This document shows, one piece after another, positions 32,977 through 44,440 of a stretch of DNA of 64,000 bases (position 1 is its first letter; each line of letters opens with the position of its first letter). A program made the translations under genes and the position numbers. The notes beneath the pieces were generated by a model, which saw nothing but the letters and a program-made list of their open reading frames with translations, was not told where the DNA came from and made no database searches. Origin of the DNA: Helianthus annuus (lineage: Eukaryota > Streptophyta > Magnoliopsida > Asterales > Asteraceae); contig NC_035438.2 in the NCBI RefSeq assembly GCF_002127325.2, positions 144,966,708 through 145,030,707 on the forward strand, in the 5' to 3' direction.

Positions 32977-34147
32977 TACCGTGAAGTAAAACGACCATCG
33001 CAGTAAAAGATGATGTCGCGAGGCGTCCCGTGTCGACAAACGACTTCGTCGGTATAGATTCGTGCTAATCGTTCAACCTTAAAGTCTTCTCGTATCGGAA
33101 TAAAATGAGCAGATTTCGTAAGACGATCAACGATAACCCAAATGCTATCGTGACCAGAAGGCGTTCGAGGGAGTTTCATAATAAAGTCCATAACTATACT
33201 TTCCCATTTCCACATCGGGATTTCAGGTTGTTCGAGTAAACTAGAGGGTCGTTGATCTTTGGCCTTAACCTTTGAGCAAGTTAGGCATTTCGAAACATAC
33301 AGCGCGATATCCTTTTTCATGCCCGGCCACCAATACCTAGAACGGAGGTCCTGGTACATCTTGTCGGCACCGAGGTGAATGGAGTATCAAGATTTGTGAG
33401 CTTCAGTCATCAATATCTCCTAGAGGTTATTGCGACTAGGAATCCAAATGCGGTCGAGATAGTGAAAGATACCGTTCAGTTTATTCACTAACTAAGTTTC
33501 GGCACCACACTTCATTTCCTCTTTCAAGGTATTCTCAATGAAGCATGCATGTCGCGCGCGCGTCGCGAATTAGGACTTCAAGGTCATTCTTGACTTGAAT
33601 ATTACGAATACTATGCACATAGCTTCGTCGACTGAGAGCATCGGCTACGACGTTTGCCTTGCCAGGATGGTAGCGTATCTCGCAATCATAGTCGTTGAGA
33701 AGTTCAACCCATCTGCGTTGGCGCATGTTCAGTTCTTTCTGGTTCAAGATATGTTGTAGGCTCTTATGGTCGGTGAATACCGTACACTTTGTAACGTAAA
33801 GGTAGTGTCGTCATATCTTTAACGCAAAAACAACTGCACCGAGCTCGAGATCGTGGGTAGTGTAGTTCTTCTCGTGGATCTTGAGTTGTCGAGACACATA
33901 CGCGATAACCTTGTCTCGGTGCATAAGAAAACAACCAAGACGTTGGTTAGAGGCATCGAAAAATAAACAACGAATTCGTCGTTTCCGTTGGGAAGTGCAA
34001 GGATAGGAGTGTTGCAAAGCATACGCTTGAGAGTTTGAAAAGCGTCCTCTTGGTCAGAGCCCCAAACAAAAGGTTTATCCTTATGAGTTAGGGCGGTAAG
34101 AGGTACGACGATTTGTGAAAAGTCGGTGATGAATCGACGGTAATAAC
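32977..34147 (-). pseudogene. Ty3/gypsy chromovirus fragment: RNase H and integrase part
   Basis: Reading down the minus strand, broken frames give RT/RNase H residues ([20 protein letters not shown]), then [20 protein letters not shown] and [12 protein letters not shown]. The integrase zinc and core regions follow ([44 protein letters not shown]). It stops inside the integrase core at 32977, where unrelated sequence starts. Several stops and frameshifts are present (near 33535, 33370 and 33811). It continues on the other side of the solo LTR at 36888-37420. The sequence type resembles the Tekay/Del chromoviruses. Confidence 0.85.
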
Positions 34148-34152
34148 CCGCA

Positions 34153-36882
34153 TGTCACACCCCAACTGATGGTGGAATCATCGGGGCATGGCACTGAGCG
34201 AAACAGATTGTCCAGGAGTTTCCATAACAACTATTCATATAATCTAGTTAAAGATACGTCCCATATCGTATCCCGAATAAACAAATACATTATTACAGAT
34301 AACATCCAAACAAGTAATTCTGTTCCGACAACTCAGATTTAACATAACAAAATAAATTAATATTGTTCAAATGCCCCTAAAGACCCAGACTGACAAGATC
34401 TACAGACAACTATGCACTAGAAGTTGGTTCTTGACAGAGAACTACTTGTTGGGGGCCTCTAGAGACTTATTCTAGCCTCGCTTTCCTAGCAAGCATACAC
34501 CTTAAACACCTGTCACATACGTTAAAATAAAGTCAATACATATAATGTAAAGGTGAGCATACAAGTTTGGTAATAGCATATAGAGTTCGAGTAGTTTACG
34601 CATAACCAGCACGTACACAGAGGAAAACGAAGCATGTTAATTATCGACATGGGTCCATCGATACCAACGACTGCGGGTTGACTGTCCGAGACAGTTCGCA
34701 ATACATGATTACCACCGTAATCCATGCAAGTAATTGTCCTTAACAACCCCCGTGTGAACGGGTGCTGAGTCCAAACTATAGTACTATGTTGCTAAGGCAG
34801 GTAGACAGCATTCCATGTGTAAACATAACAACAAGCATTCATTTAGTCACGTAATACATGCATTCGGTTAGCGTTCTAATAGTTTGAATAGCGTGTTCGA
34901 TTGTGAATTTGATAGGTAACGTATGTAACACCCAAAAGTGCTGAAAGAAAAAAGGGATCGAGTATACTCACAGTGATTGATTATGGATTGAAGGGAGCGC
35001 TGAGAGTAGGGTTAGCCTGAATAGTTCGATAGTATAATGATGAGTAATGCGAAAATGCTAACGAGTGTAATTGGGTCGAACGGTCTGGTCGATCGAACAG
35101 TAGGTTCGATCGAACAGTCCTATCTGTTCGGTTGGTCTAACCGTTCGGGTAGCCTGCTCGATCGGCCGGGAGGCTCAATCGGTTTGGACAGTTCAAGTGG
35201 ATTGTTTCTTCCTTTGAGAAGGATGTGTTTGTGTATGATGGTTTGAACTTTTGAAGTTTTTGCAGCATTATTTGAAAATATTGAAGTGTGCTTACCTTTC
35301 AAGTCGATCGATCGATCGAACGGTCGTTCGATCGGTCGGCCCAACCGGTCGGTTAGCCACTTTAGTTTGAAACGATTAAGTGTTGAAGCATAGTATCTCA
35401 TGATCCGAAGAGTAATGTTTACCAATCGAGTAGCATATTCGGTCGAACATCACCTCGTTAATAGTATACTTCATGAATCTGAAAAGTGGGGGGCCATGTG
35501 CTAGCCGATCGGCTGGCCCGGTCGATCGGCTGGCATGTCCGATCGGCTGGGCTGTTCATTCGAACAGCCTAGCCGTTCGGCCAGCAATTCTGACCTGGTC
35601 GGCCTATCTTCTAACACTTGGCTGTTTTGATTATTTGTTATGATTTCAAGGTATTTTGACAGCGAGTTAAACCATAGAACGTGGTTTCTTACTTGCTTCA
35701 CCGGTTCGGACAGGAATCACCCAAGTCCGGCCGGTGAACTGTTCGGAACGGCAGTTTAACGTTTAACCCGAAATCGGTGAACCTCATAGTTAGAATCCGA
35801 ACCTTGAACCACGTGGTTGTTAGAATGATTAGTGAGCTGGTTCAAGCTCCGTTTCTACCGGTTTGAGGGTCATGAGTGCAAAAGAGTTGAAAGAAAGTCG
35901 GAAAATCCGTCTTTCATTCTTTCACACCGTGAAATGTCTAGATCTACGATAGATTTTAGTTTGTCTATGTGGAAATCGGTTAGATATAAGCTATTCATGG
36001 TTGAATGAGGCCAAAGTATGATGTTCTTCAAGAACACCATGATGACATCATCCAAGAACACTTAGATCTTGGTGATTTCACGGTTAGAAATCAAGTTTTG
36101 AAAGATAGAAAGGTGTAGAATTGTGTAATGATCAAAACGTACAAGAATTAGAGTGAGAACTTACCGGAGTTGAGAGAAATCTGAGAAAAGGTGAAGAACA
36201 AGGGCTGGTTCGGTCAGAGCTTTCCAAAAGTGGAAAAGAAGACAATGACAACCCTATTTATAGGCTCCAAAAGAGGAAAGTGGTAACTGATCGGCCAGGG
36301 TCTCCGATCGGTTGGGCTGCTCGATCGAACAGCATGTTCGATCAGTGATTCCTGTTCGATCAGGAACCCCTTTTTGAGTGTTTTGCGACGATTTTTGATA
36401 TTTCGATTTCGATGAACGATGACGCGAATACGATAGAGTTTCCTAATTAAATTACTTTCAGTCCCAACTACTATATCTAACATAAGCATCTATAGTTTCA
36501 CATCTCAGTTTCAATTTCTATTGAGTTCGATTGCTTTTCGAGTTTCGATTCGATTTGATTGATTACCACCCATAACAGCATAAAGTAAACATGCACAGAT
36601 AACACATAAGGCACACACACACATATAACAATGCCAAAGTTCGCATAATTAGAGGTTCAAGTTCGATGATTGATTTGATTAACTTGATTATCGATTGATT
36701 AACTTTATCGCATTGTTACTTCCTGCCATTAAGGTCGATTAACGATTCACGTTCGATTAAATATTCGATTCATTTGATCAGACAACACTTACTCCACATA
36801 ATACAAAATTAAAATAGACTATTTGCAATCAAAAGTCAAACTTTGACTTTGACTTTGACATTCGAAAACACGGGGTGTTACA
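34153..36882 (-). mobile_element. Solo family A LTR, 2.7 kb, with TSD CCGCA
   Basis: The ends are TGTCACACCCCAACTGATGG and GGGGTGTTACA. CCGCA flanks both sides (34148-34152 and 36883-36887), and the interrupted RT protein reads across the site (SFLGFA then GYYRR). The interior aligns with 3903-6708 at lower identity and keeps the CGATCGG-rich clusters near 35085-35350 and 35500-35590. It also keeps a minus-strand TATA box (plus CCTATTTATAGG, ~36253). No primer site follows, so it is a solo LTR. Confidence 0.9.
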
Positions 36883-36887
36883 CCGCA

Positions 36888-37420
36888 AATCCAAGAAATG
36901 AACGGATTTCGGATGGAGTCTTCGGTGTAATCCAACTCCTTACTGCTTCAATCTTCACGGGATCGACGTGAATTCCTTGACTGTTAACGATGTGACCGAG
37001 GAATTGAACTTCCTCGAGCCAAAATTCGCAGTTGGACAACTTGGCGTAGAGGCGATTTCCATGAAAAAGTTCGAGAACTAAGCGAAGATGCCGCGCGTGT
37101 TCGGCTCTTGACTTCGAGTATATAAGAATATCATCGATAAACACAATGATGAAACGATCTAAAAAGGGTTTGCACACACGGTTTATCAAGTCCATGAAGT
37201 CCGCTGGTGCGTTCGTGAGACCAAAGGGCGTGACCACGAATTCATAATGGCCATAACGAGTATAAAAAGCGGTTTTCGGGATGTCTTGCTCTTGTATACG
37301 CAACTGGTGATAGCCTGAACGTAAATCGATTTTCGAGAAACATGTAGCGCCTTGGAGTTGATCAAACAAATCATCGATTCGGGGTAGCGGGTAGCGGTTC
37401 TTGATAGTAAGCTTGGTAAG
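36888..37420 (-). pseudogene. Ty3/gypsy chromovirus fragment: reverse transcriptase
   Basis: One open minus-strand frame carries RT landmarks: [50 protein letters not shown], the catalytic [24 protein letters not shown] and IRSFLGFA. It is the upstream half of the fragment at 32977-34147. At 37420 it is cut by another family A-like terminus, so the N-terminal RT residues are missing. Confidence 0.88.
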
Positions 37421-38511
37421 TGTCACACCCCAACCGATGGCGGAATTATCGGGGCGCGGCACTGAGCGAAACAGATTGTCCAAGAGAAATCCATAACAAC
37501 AAATTTTACCAAATACTTAAAGTTACGTCCCATACCATAACATGTAGGAATCCGTTCGTGTAATATAAATAAAAATTTCTTTATTAACTTGAATTACAAG
37601 AACTAATCATAAAGAAAATAAAATACAGTACTATTACAACTGAAAAATGGAAAAACAAGATCAGAAAACTCGAACAGAAGAAACTGTTCTTGGCTGAGGA
37701 TCGTGTTAGACACGGGTCCCTTAAAACAAATTTCGTGTCTCCCAGGAGAACACGTTTGTTTCCAGGATACAACAGCCGCAAGCAGTTGCACTGCCGGTCT
37801 TGACTCCAACCTGAAGGTGTACCTCGAACGCTTGAAGAAGATGAAGATTTTAGAGAGAAGATTGCAATTTGCTGTTAGTTTTCGGTGTACTTGATTTTTC
37901 AGCTCGAACCTCTATTTATACTGCAGATGAAGGTCGAAACTGAAAAACGAATTTAATGGGAGAATTAAACTGCATTAAACGTCTTCAATGCACTTTAAGT
38001 CGTCATTAAATTCTCAGTCAAACGCATTAACTTCGTCAGTTTCGAATGCTGAATCGTAACTGCACAGCATTAACTGCTGCTGGAAGCTTCTGCGCGCAAG
38101 TCTGCACTCTCATGCGCGGTGCGTTCGTTTGGCTCACTGCCATGCGCGCGTGCACCACGTCACCTGGTAGCCTCTACGAGCACGCCATACAGTCGCGCCA
38201 TTTTGGCTCACTTAGGTGCGCCGCACACGTCACCTCAGTGCCCATGCACCATGCGCGCAACCGCGCGCCTTCGTGCCATGTGTACTCGCGCGCATGCATG
38301 CCACGTTACCAACCACCTGGTCCTTGCAGCCCTTGCTCCACCACGCGCACGCGGTCAAAAATACAAAGGCGGCTCTCAAGCGGCTCGCGGCGATGCGAGC
38401 GTGCGAAGTGCAAAGTGCGCCATCAAAGCGCCACATTGCGCCTCATCACCCACGCCACGCACGCGCGCGTGTGCGAGTGCGTGTGCGAGTGCGAGTTAAG
38501 GTGCTCCGCAC
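37421..38511 (-). mobile_element. Family A-related LTR fragment with GC-rich tail
   Basis: It begins TGTCACACCCCAACCGATGG and stays similar to family A for about 100 bp, then diverges. A minus-strand TATA box (plus CTCTATTTATACTGC) lies near 37909-37923. From about 38080 it is GC-rich, with TTTGGCTCAC and CATGCGCG motifs and a GTGCGAGTGCGTGTGCGAG simple repeat near 38470. The opposite LTR end is not visible, so boundaries are approximate. The ORFs here have repeat-like composition and no recognised domain. Confidence 0.6.
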
Positions 38512-38990
38512 TGTCACACCCCCAAAATCCACATGTGGAGTATCACCGCTTGGAGGCGTGACTGACCAGGATCAAGCCACCAATCATATTGAACAACACA
38601 ATTAAATATTTAAAACCAAACGCAATATAATTGGTGTCTTAAAATAAACCAAACATGTCTAAGAAATCAACGGAAGCATAGTAATGTTTAAATAACCAAC
38701 ACATAGTTTAAAGTTCAAATGTTTAAGTATGGAACATAACAGTCCGTAATTCCACAACGACCGCTCCTCCCTGTGCAAGCTCCATAAGCACCTAACGACC
38801 TGCAATTAATCAAAAGAGTCGATCATGAAGTTTTGATCAATTGTGTCCGTCTTTGTTGCTGGGTTATTTAATCCGATTAAGGCTGTGATTTCCAATACAG
38901 TCAATAGGGAATGAGCTTACCAAACACTTAATCAAAAGAATATGAATAGTTGATGATAATCATCCACATTAGCGAACGATGAACACCTAG
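38512..38990 (-). mobile_element. Family B LTR-like fragment
   Basis: The TGTCACACCCCCAAAAT terminus and the next ~450 bp resemble 1975-2900. Similarity fades near 38990. Confidence 0.65.
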
Positions 38991-39361
38991 AAACACATTG
39001 CTTGTATAATTAGGTTGTCTCGCGCTTTGTTCAGGTTTTTCGGTCCACAACAGAAACCTAAGATGGACTGAAAGAGGAATGGGAACGGAATACCACGATT
39101 AATGAAGTTCCGGCCCGGTTTCTATCATAACTCAGGTTTGGTTTCAGTTTTTTTTTTGGGCTCTAGTTAAGTTAGTTTGTTGATTTATACTTTTGCCTCC
39201 ACGCAAATTGTAAGTTTATAGAAATTATCACATCTTAAAACTAATATATTTATTAGAAATCATATAATGTATAACATTCAGTCATTCATATATACTTGTA
39301 TGGAATAATAAGCTATATAATTAGGTGACACTTTACTTAGGCAAGGTTACTGGTTGGTAAA
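38991..39361. other. No feature recognised
   Basis: No ORF or repeat structure is evident. The sequence becomes AT-rich after 39180. Confidence 0.4.
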
Positions 39362-39370
39362 TAAAACATA

Positions 39371-39905
39371 GGCAAATTGGATTTAAATAATCTCAATTTA
39401 CTCAATTTGGCCGATAATAATCTCAACTCAGTTGTTGGCCGATAATAATCCGAACTGGTCTACTTTTGGCCGGTAATAGTCCGCCGTTAAAAATAGCTTA
39501 ATGGAGTTATGCTTTTTTCCGAATTACAAACCAATGTTTTAGGGCTTTTGATTAGAACGAGGATACGAGTTTATTGATGTAAAATTTACCTCGAAATACT
39601 ACCCCAAACGACAAAAACGGTGCTTCAATTCGGGTGTTTAAACTTCCAATTAACAAAAATCAAGCCGTTTGAAGCACCGTTTCGAGGTAAGTTTTACATA
39701 AATCGACTCGTATCTTCGTTCTAATCAAAATCCATAAAATATCGGTTTGTAATTCGGAAAAAATCATAACTCCGTTAAGCTATTTTTAACGGCGGACTAT
39801 TATCGGCCAAAAGTAGACCAGTTCAGATTATTATCGGCCAATAACTGAGTTGAGATTATTATCGGCCAAATTGTGTAAGTTGGGATTATTTAAATCCAAT
39901 TTACC
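39371..39905. mobile_element. Foldback MITE, copy 3, with 9-bp TSD
   Basis: The ends GGCAAATTGGATTTAAATAA and TTATTTAAATCCAATTTACC are long inverted repeats. TAAAACATA flanks both sides (39362-39370 and 39906-39914). Sub-terminal GGCCGATAATAATC motifs recur in both arms. The core shares the GTTTAAACTT and CAAGCCGTTTG...CACCGTTTCGAGGTAAG blocks with copy 1. The 9-bp TSD points to Mutator-type mobilisation. Confidence 0.88.
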
Positions 39906-39914
39906 TAAAACATA

Positions 39915-40464
39915 AGATAATTAGGCAGAAAATTAATGAGGGGGCCAGTGGTCTCAACTCTCAAGCCATTTGATCAATAAGTCATTTCTTGTTAATGTTT
40001 CGGATACGTATTTGGTTTAATAAACAGTTTTCATATTTTATCTATAGTTATGGGGAAAAAAACAGTCGCTAGATTTGGGTTTGTTTAAGGTTAATGTCTA
40101 GAGATCAAATGTCCATAATACTATTATACATCCCATATATCATAAGCTAATGTTTACAAAAGTACAAGAAAATAGTTTGCATTTCTAGTAATTTTGCTAA
40201 CCAAACGTTACCTAAGCATTTGAATTCAGTATGAAAATACATTTTTTGTCCATTCTGTAATAAAAAACAGTTAGTTATCTAATCACTGACTGTAACAAAT
40301 ATTAATTTCATTATTCAATTTATGAGACTATTAAACTCAATACGGACTGTAACGCTAATTTATTTCATTGTTCAATATTCATTAAACTTGATACGAATAT
40401 TTCACTTTATTTTATTGTTCTGTTTAATAACATTTAAGTTTATCAATTATTCTTTTAAAAAAAA
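39915..40464. other. AT-rich spacer
   Basis: No gene is recognised. ATATTTAT-type AT-rich sequence leads into the copia remnant. Short related segments (TATTAATTTCATTATTCAAT and a near copy) repeat near 40303-40400. Confidence 0.4.
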
Positions 40465-40767
40465 TTGATTGGTGAATTACTCGACAAGAAAATTCAAGCG
40501 ACGGTGCTACGTGTTGATAATACATCGGCGATAACTCCCGTGAAGAACCTGGTTTTCCATGGAAGAAGCAAACACATTAAATCCTGGTTTCACTACATTT
40601 GGGAATATGTTGATCGTGAAGGTATCATGGTCGAGCATGTTAGTGGCATTGATCAAAAGGCGGATATTTTAACGAAGGCTCTTGGGAAGATCAAGTTGAT
40701 CAAGGAGATGACTGTTATGCTTGGAGTTGAAGACTTGTCAGATACGAGTTCGAAATTCCGGGGGTGA
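40465..40767 (+). pseudogene. Ty1/copia RNase H C-terminal fragment
   Basis: The frame carries VDNTSAI, FHGRSKHI, VEHVSG and DILTKALGKIK, the conserved end of copia RNase H, and stops at TGA 40765-40767. All upstream gag-pol is absent; the 5' break lies near 40460. The purine-rich CCGGGGGTGAT that follows is the polypurine tract of the adjacent LTR. Confidence 0.85.
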
Positions 40768-40768
40768 T

Positions 40769-41095
40769 TGTTGGAAATTTCGAATTAAAAGAGATTCCTT
40801 TGCGTGCAAGGCAAGGAACCATGGAGTGGATAATTATTAGAATATTTAAATGTGTTTAGGTTTAATTATTTAGTGATAATTATCAACTCCAATATAATAG
40901 GTTTATTAGCAATCCTAGTTATAATCTAGTAGGAGTGTTTAGATTATAAATACCATGCTTTGGGTATTAGTGATTGTAATTCAAGTTTTGAGTCAGTTTC
41001 TTGAATATTAATAAACGTTTGGGTGTTAGCTAAATACATTATTTCCGATTTCAATTTCCGTTCGATACCGATTCAACTTGATAACCTTATTTCAC
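40769..41095 (+). mobile_element. Copia 3' LTR remnant
   Basis: TGTTGGAAATTTCG starts directly after the polypurine tract. The segment contains TAGATTATAAATACC (TATA-like, ~40940-40954). The downstream end is not certain and no TSD can be tested, because the 5' part of the element is lost. Confidence 0.65.
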
Positions 41096-41224
41096 CATTT
41101 GAAGCGATGTTTAGGTGGAAGATCATGGTCAAAAAATAGCCTGTTACAGACATACTAAGAAGATGAGAATAACAACAGAAAGGGTAAGAATATGGATTTC
41201 ATATCTAACATATTTTTTACAAAC

Positions 41225-41560
41225 CTTTAGGAAGTGACTGGGAAACTCATGGGATAGGATCAGTTTCATGTGAAATACGCCATTTTCATACGGAGTGCCA
41301 GCTGCACACCGGGGATAATCAGTCAGAAAATTTAGGAATTAACCATGTTACACTATATACACACACAGTCACACATACACATGACAATATATAAGCTAAT
41401 AAGTACATGGGCCTTCTATATAGCAAATATTGTTGAAAAATCATATCATAGTTCACTCCTACTTCAATTCCTTCTGGTGGTGTTTCATCAAAAAATTTCA
41501 ATTCCCTAGCAAGTTGCTTGATTACATTTGGAGGAAGATTCTCGTTTGTAACCTTCAACT
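41225..41560 (-). pseudogene. UBC22-like ubiquitin-conjugating enzyme fragment
   Basis: Two minus-strand segments match the N-terminal half of plant UBC22-type E2 enzymes, recalled from memory. The first (about 41440-41560) reads NENLPPNVIKQLARELKFF and DETPPEGIEVGVN. The second (about 41225-41320) reads AAGTPYENGVFHMKLILSHEF and ends at a GT donor-like AAAG/GTTTGT. The intron between them is degenerate and a TGA lies at the start of the second exon. No catalytic-cysteine exon is found nearby. Retained intron positions mean it arose by DNA-level copying, not retroposition. Confidence 0.7.
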
Positions 41561-42718
41561 TTACCCAATGGAAATTACAAGTGTGTTTCAAAGTATACAT
41601 GAATAAAGCCCACATTTTTAGCATAATTATAATGAACAAACAACAATTCAATTCATACTTCATTTGCACTTCTAGTTCCAAACAGAGTAATTTATAGTCC
41701 ATTTACCAAGAAAGATGTTCATATTAAGAACTTATCATCATTCATCAATCACAAACAATATTATAGACCGAAAAGCAGGAGGCGATAACAGGAATTGATT
41801 GTCAATGACATCAAATAACCTGTTAAGATAATGAATAATTTAAAGGTTAATTATAAATTTATAACACACCAAACAAAAGCCAAAGTGTAAAACTAATTAC
41901 CACCATGGTCTACAAAAAATGTTTTGCATATATGGGTATGCAACTGAAAAAATACACAAACAAAAAAAAAAAGTAAGATCTCTCTTCACTTGATTAATAA
42001 ACCCTATCAGTGGGAAAAAAAAACCCAATTCTCAAAATCAAAAACCCCTTCAAGTCTTCAACCCCAAGCTTTTCAGCCATCTCCTTGAACGTGGTGGCGG
42101 AGAGTAAGTGGTAGGTGTGAAAAGTGTGAGAGAATTAGGGGAAGTTAGAAAGGAAAGAGTTCAAAATATATTGACATTTGTCATCATTTTATACAGGATT
42201 GTGATGAAAAGAAAATGAGTGAACTACGCCTTTGAAGCCTTATATCAAGTCAGTCTTTATAGGAAAATGGGTTCGGGGGTTGGTTGGAAGGTGTACAGGG
42301 TGGGGGTTATTGCCAGGTTATTGTAAAATTGGCATTTGGTGTTGAGTAGCAGATTATGATTGTTCAACATGTACTTGTTAACCCTACTGAATACATGATT
42401 ATGCTGATTTATAATAGATTTTAGACACGTGTTGTTTCGGAGAATGATCTAGTGTAACTAGACTGCAGGTGAGGCGAAATCGTTAAAAATTGGATGAATT
42501 AGAATGCTATTTACTACTACTGGCTGGTATTGCTTAATAAGTCAGCTCGTTATGTTATAAAAATAGATGTCGGCAGATACTTGGATTGAGCTAGCTAATG
42601 AAAGAGAAGCACATGCAGAATGGGTTAAAGATAAGCTGGTTTTGTAATTTAAAACGTAACCAGTATGGTATATGGATGCTAAGGCGCAGATGTAATTGGT
42701 ATGAGAATGGGGTTGTTA
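41561..42718. other. No complete gene; possible 5' flank of the UBC22-like fragment
   Basis: The minus strand at about 42035-42105 reads SATTFKEMAEKLGVEDLKGF in one frame. It looks codon-like, but I do not recognise a family. The rest is AT-rich with no feature seen. Confidence 0.3.
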
Positions 42719-43165
42719 GTAATCGGAATGTGGTCAAAGAAAGGAAAAGTCAACAGTAGAATATAGTCATTACAATCAAAAGTCATCTGGGTCAAAAGTC
42801 AGATGCATTTAGAAGTTAATGATAGTCAAACTGTGAATGCATAGACATGGGTTAGAATAAGTGATATTTGTTATGGAATGGATGTTAGAAGATTGATAGA
42901 CACGAATTTCAATAATGTAATAGTCAAAAGTCAACTGCAACATATAGTCAACAAATGACTGAAGTCAGAAGATTTCAAAAGTCAGAAGCTGGATAAAGTC
43001 AACTAATATTGGGAGTCAACAGTCGGACACATTATACAGAAGTCCAATATCAAAGAGTCAACAGCTGGAAGCAGATAAATGCAAGCAATACTCGAAGGAA
43101 GTCAAAGGAGAATGATAGTCAAAAGTTAAAAGACGAAAAAAAGTCAATTGCTTGCAGTAGTCAAC
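42719..43165. promoter_or_regulatory. Cluster of GTCAA (W-box core) motifs
   Basis: I count about fourteen GTCAA pentamers, nearly all on the plus strand, in roughly 440 bp, many within AGTCAAAAGTCA or AGTCAAC. The complement TTGAC is the core recognised by WRKY factors. The cluster could equally be a degenerate simple repeat; no neighbouring intact gene starts here. Confidence 0.4.
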
Positions 43166-43353
43166 AGGATACAAATGAGAATTTGATGGTTTTTAATCTG
43201 CTGATTTGTATTATTTGCTTGCTGTCAGAAGTTGGGATTATACTCTGCCATGAGATCAGCATGTGGATTATGGTTGTTAATGAGCCAGTTGAATGCAAAC
43301 AGTAAATGGTTACAGGAATTATAAAACAGCCAAGTTCTTTGGGTCATCTTATT

Positions 43354-43440
43354 TTAAACCAGGCCAGCCAGCATATGCCCCTTGGCCAATAATCCAGTCA
43401 AAATGAAACCCATACTCCAGAGATCGACACCTACACCTAG
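43354..43440 (-). pseudogene. Protein kinase fragment (subdomain IX)
   Basis: The minus strand reads GVGVDLWSMGFILTGLLAKG and then a stop. VDLWS-G-I-ELL-GK is the conserved helix-F region of CDK-like plant kinases. Only about 28 codons remain. A MITE-like sequence abuts the upstream side. Confidence 0.55.
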
Positions 43441-43612
43441 GGGCGGAGCTAGCATGTAAGTAGGGGTAGCCCTCTCAACTTTGTCAGCGAAGCGCAAAAA
43501 CTTCTTTTTCTTCTCCATTTTATGTATCGTATACCCCTTAACAAATATTAGGATACCCCTTTGTCCAAAAAATAAATTAGGATATCTCTGAAATTTCTTC
43601 TACATCCGCCAC
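43438..43612. mobile_element. Possible hAT-like MITE
   Basis: It starts AGGGGCGGAGCTAGC and ends ACATCCGCCACC, similar to the GGCGGAGC...GCC ends of the elements at 12598 and 61864. The TSD is unclear. Confidence 0.4.
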
Positions 43613-43789
43613 CATATTAAGTAGCTGCATGGTTGGTCATTGGCTGCTCATAAGTACCGTCAATATGGCTTTGACCCACAAAGGTCAAGGATCTGGGTGG
43701 GAGATCATAGCTGCAAGTTGGCCTGCCATGTCAGTGATCTGAGTTTTATTGTGTTTGGCCAAGTCGGAGATCCATACAGACCGTATGGG

Positions 43790-44440
43790 TTGTATTTTGG
43801 CTGAGTCCATCAAGTGGTTATGCTTATAGATTCCACCAGCTTGGATGAAACTCGTAGGCTCAAAAAGGGAACAGAATAATGGAGGGTATTGACTGACTGA
43901 CTGACTGTCTACATGCAGAAGTAAAGGGAAGCAACTGGGTCAACGAAGTCATTGTTGACCCACGTCAAAAGGTCAACATTGACATTGATCAGGTAGTCAA
44001 CAATCTGATAGGCTGCTAACCCAGGAGCTATGCAAATTAATAGTAGCATCAAAAGCTTGAATCTATTTGGTTAAGAAAATGCATTTGTGACGCGAACTAC
44101 CTATACACAACACTAATGACACGGGGACTGAGAATTCAACATAATAATTCAGTGAGTAATTCTTAACTGTGGGGATAAAAAACTAAATTAATGTCCGCAT
44201 TTACATATTTATCGTAGTGCATGATTATATTAAACAATGATTTTGATGTCTACATTATTATACGAGATAAAAGGATCAACCACTAATTAGAAAGTCACAA
44301 CTAAACAAAACAAATAGAATACAATACAAGCATATGATATTAGAAAACTACAAGCATGTGATAATAGAAAAGTACACACACACCTGAGGACATGTTTGCA
44401 CATTTTAAGTCCTTTTTATGTATGAAATGAAACAATCCAG
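43790..44440. repeat. Local duplication, copy 1 (uninterrupted)
   Basis: This matches 47340-47610 followed by 61839-62990. Shared landmarks are AGATTCCACCAGCTTGGATG, AGCAACTGGGTCAACGAAGT, AAGAAAATGCATTT, CAGTGAGTAATTC and AACTAAACAAAACAAATAGA. Copy 1 lacks the copia element and both MITEs present in copy 2. Confidence 0.85.

Noticed and set aside
38046..38605. ORFs of up to 171 codons in GC-rich sequence
   Set aside because: Arg/Ala/His/Cys-rich composition in three overlapping frames reflects GC repeats.
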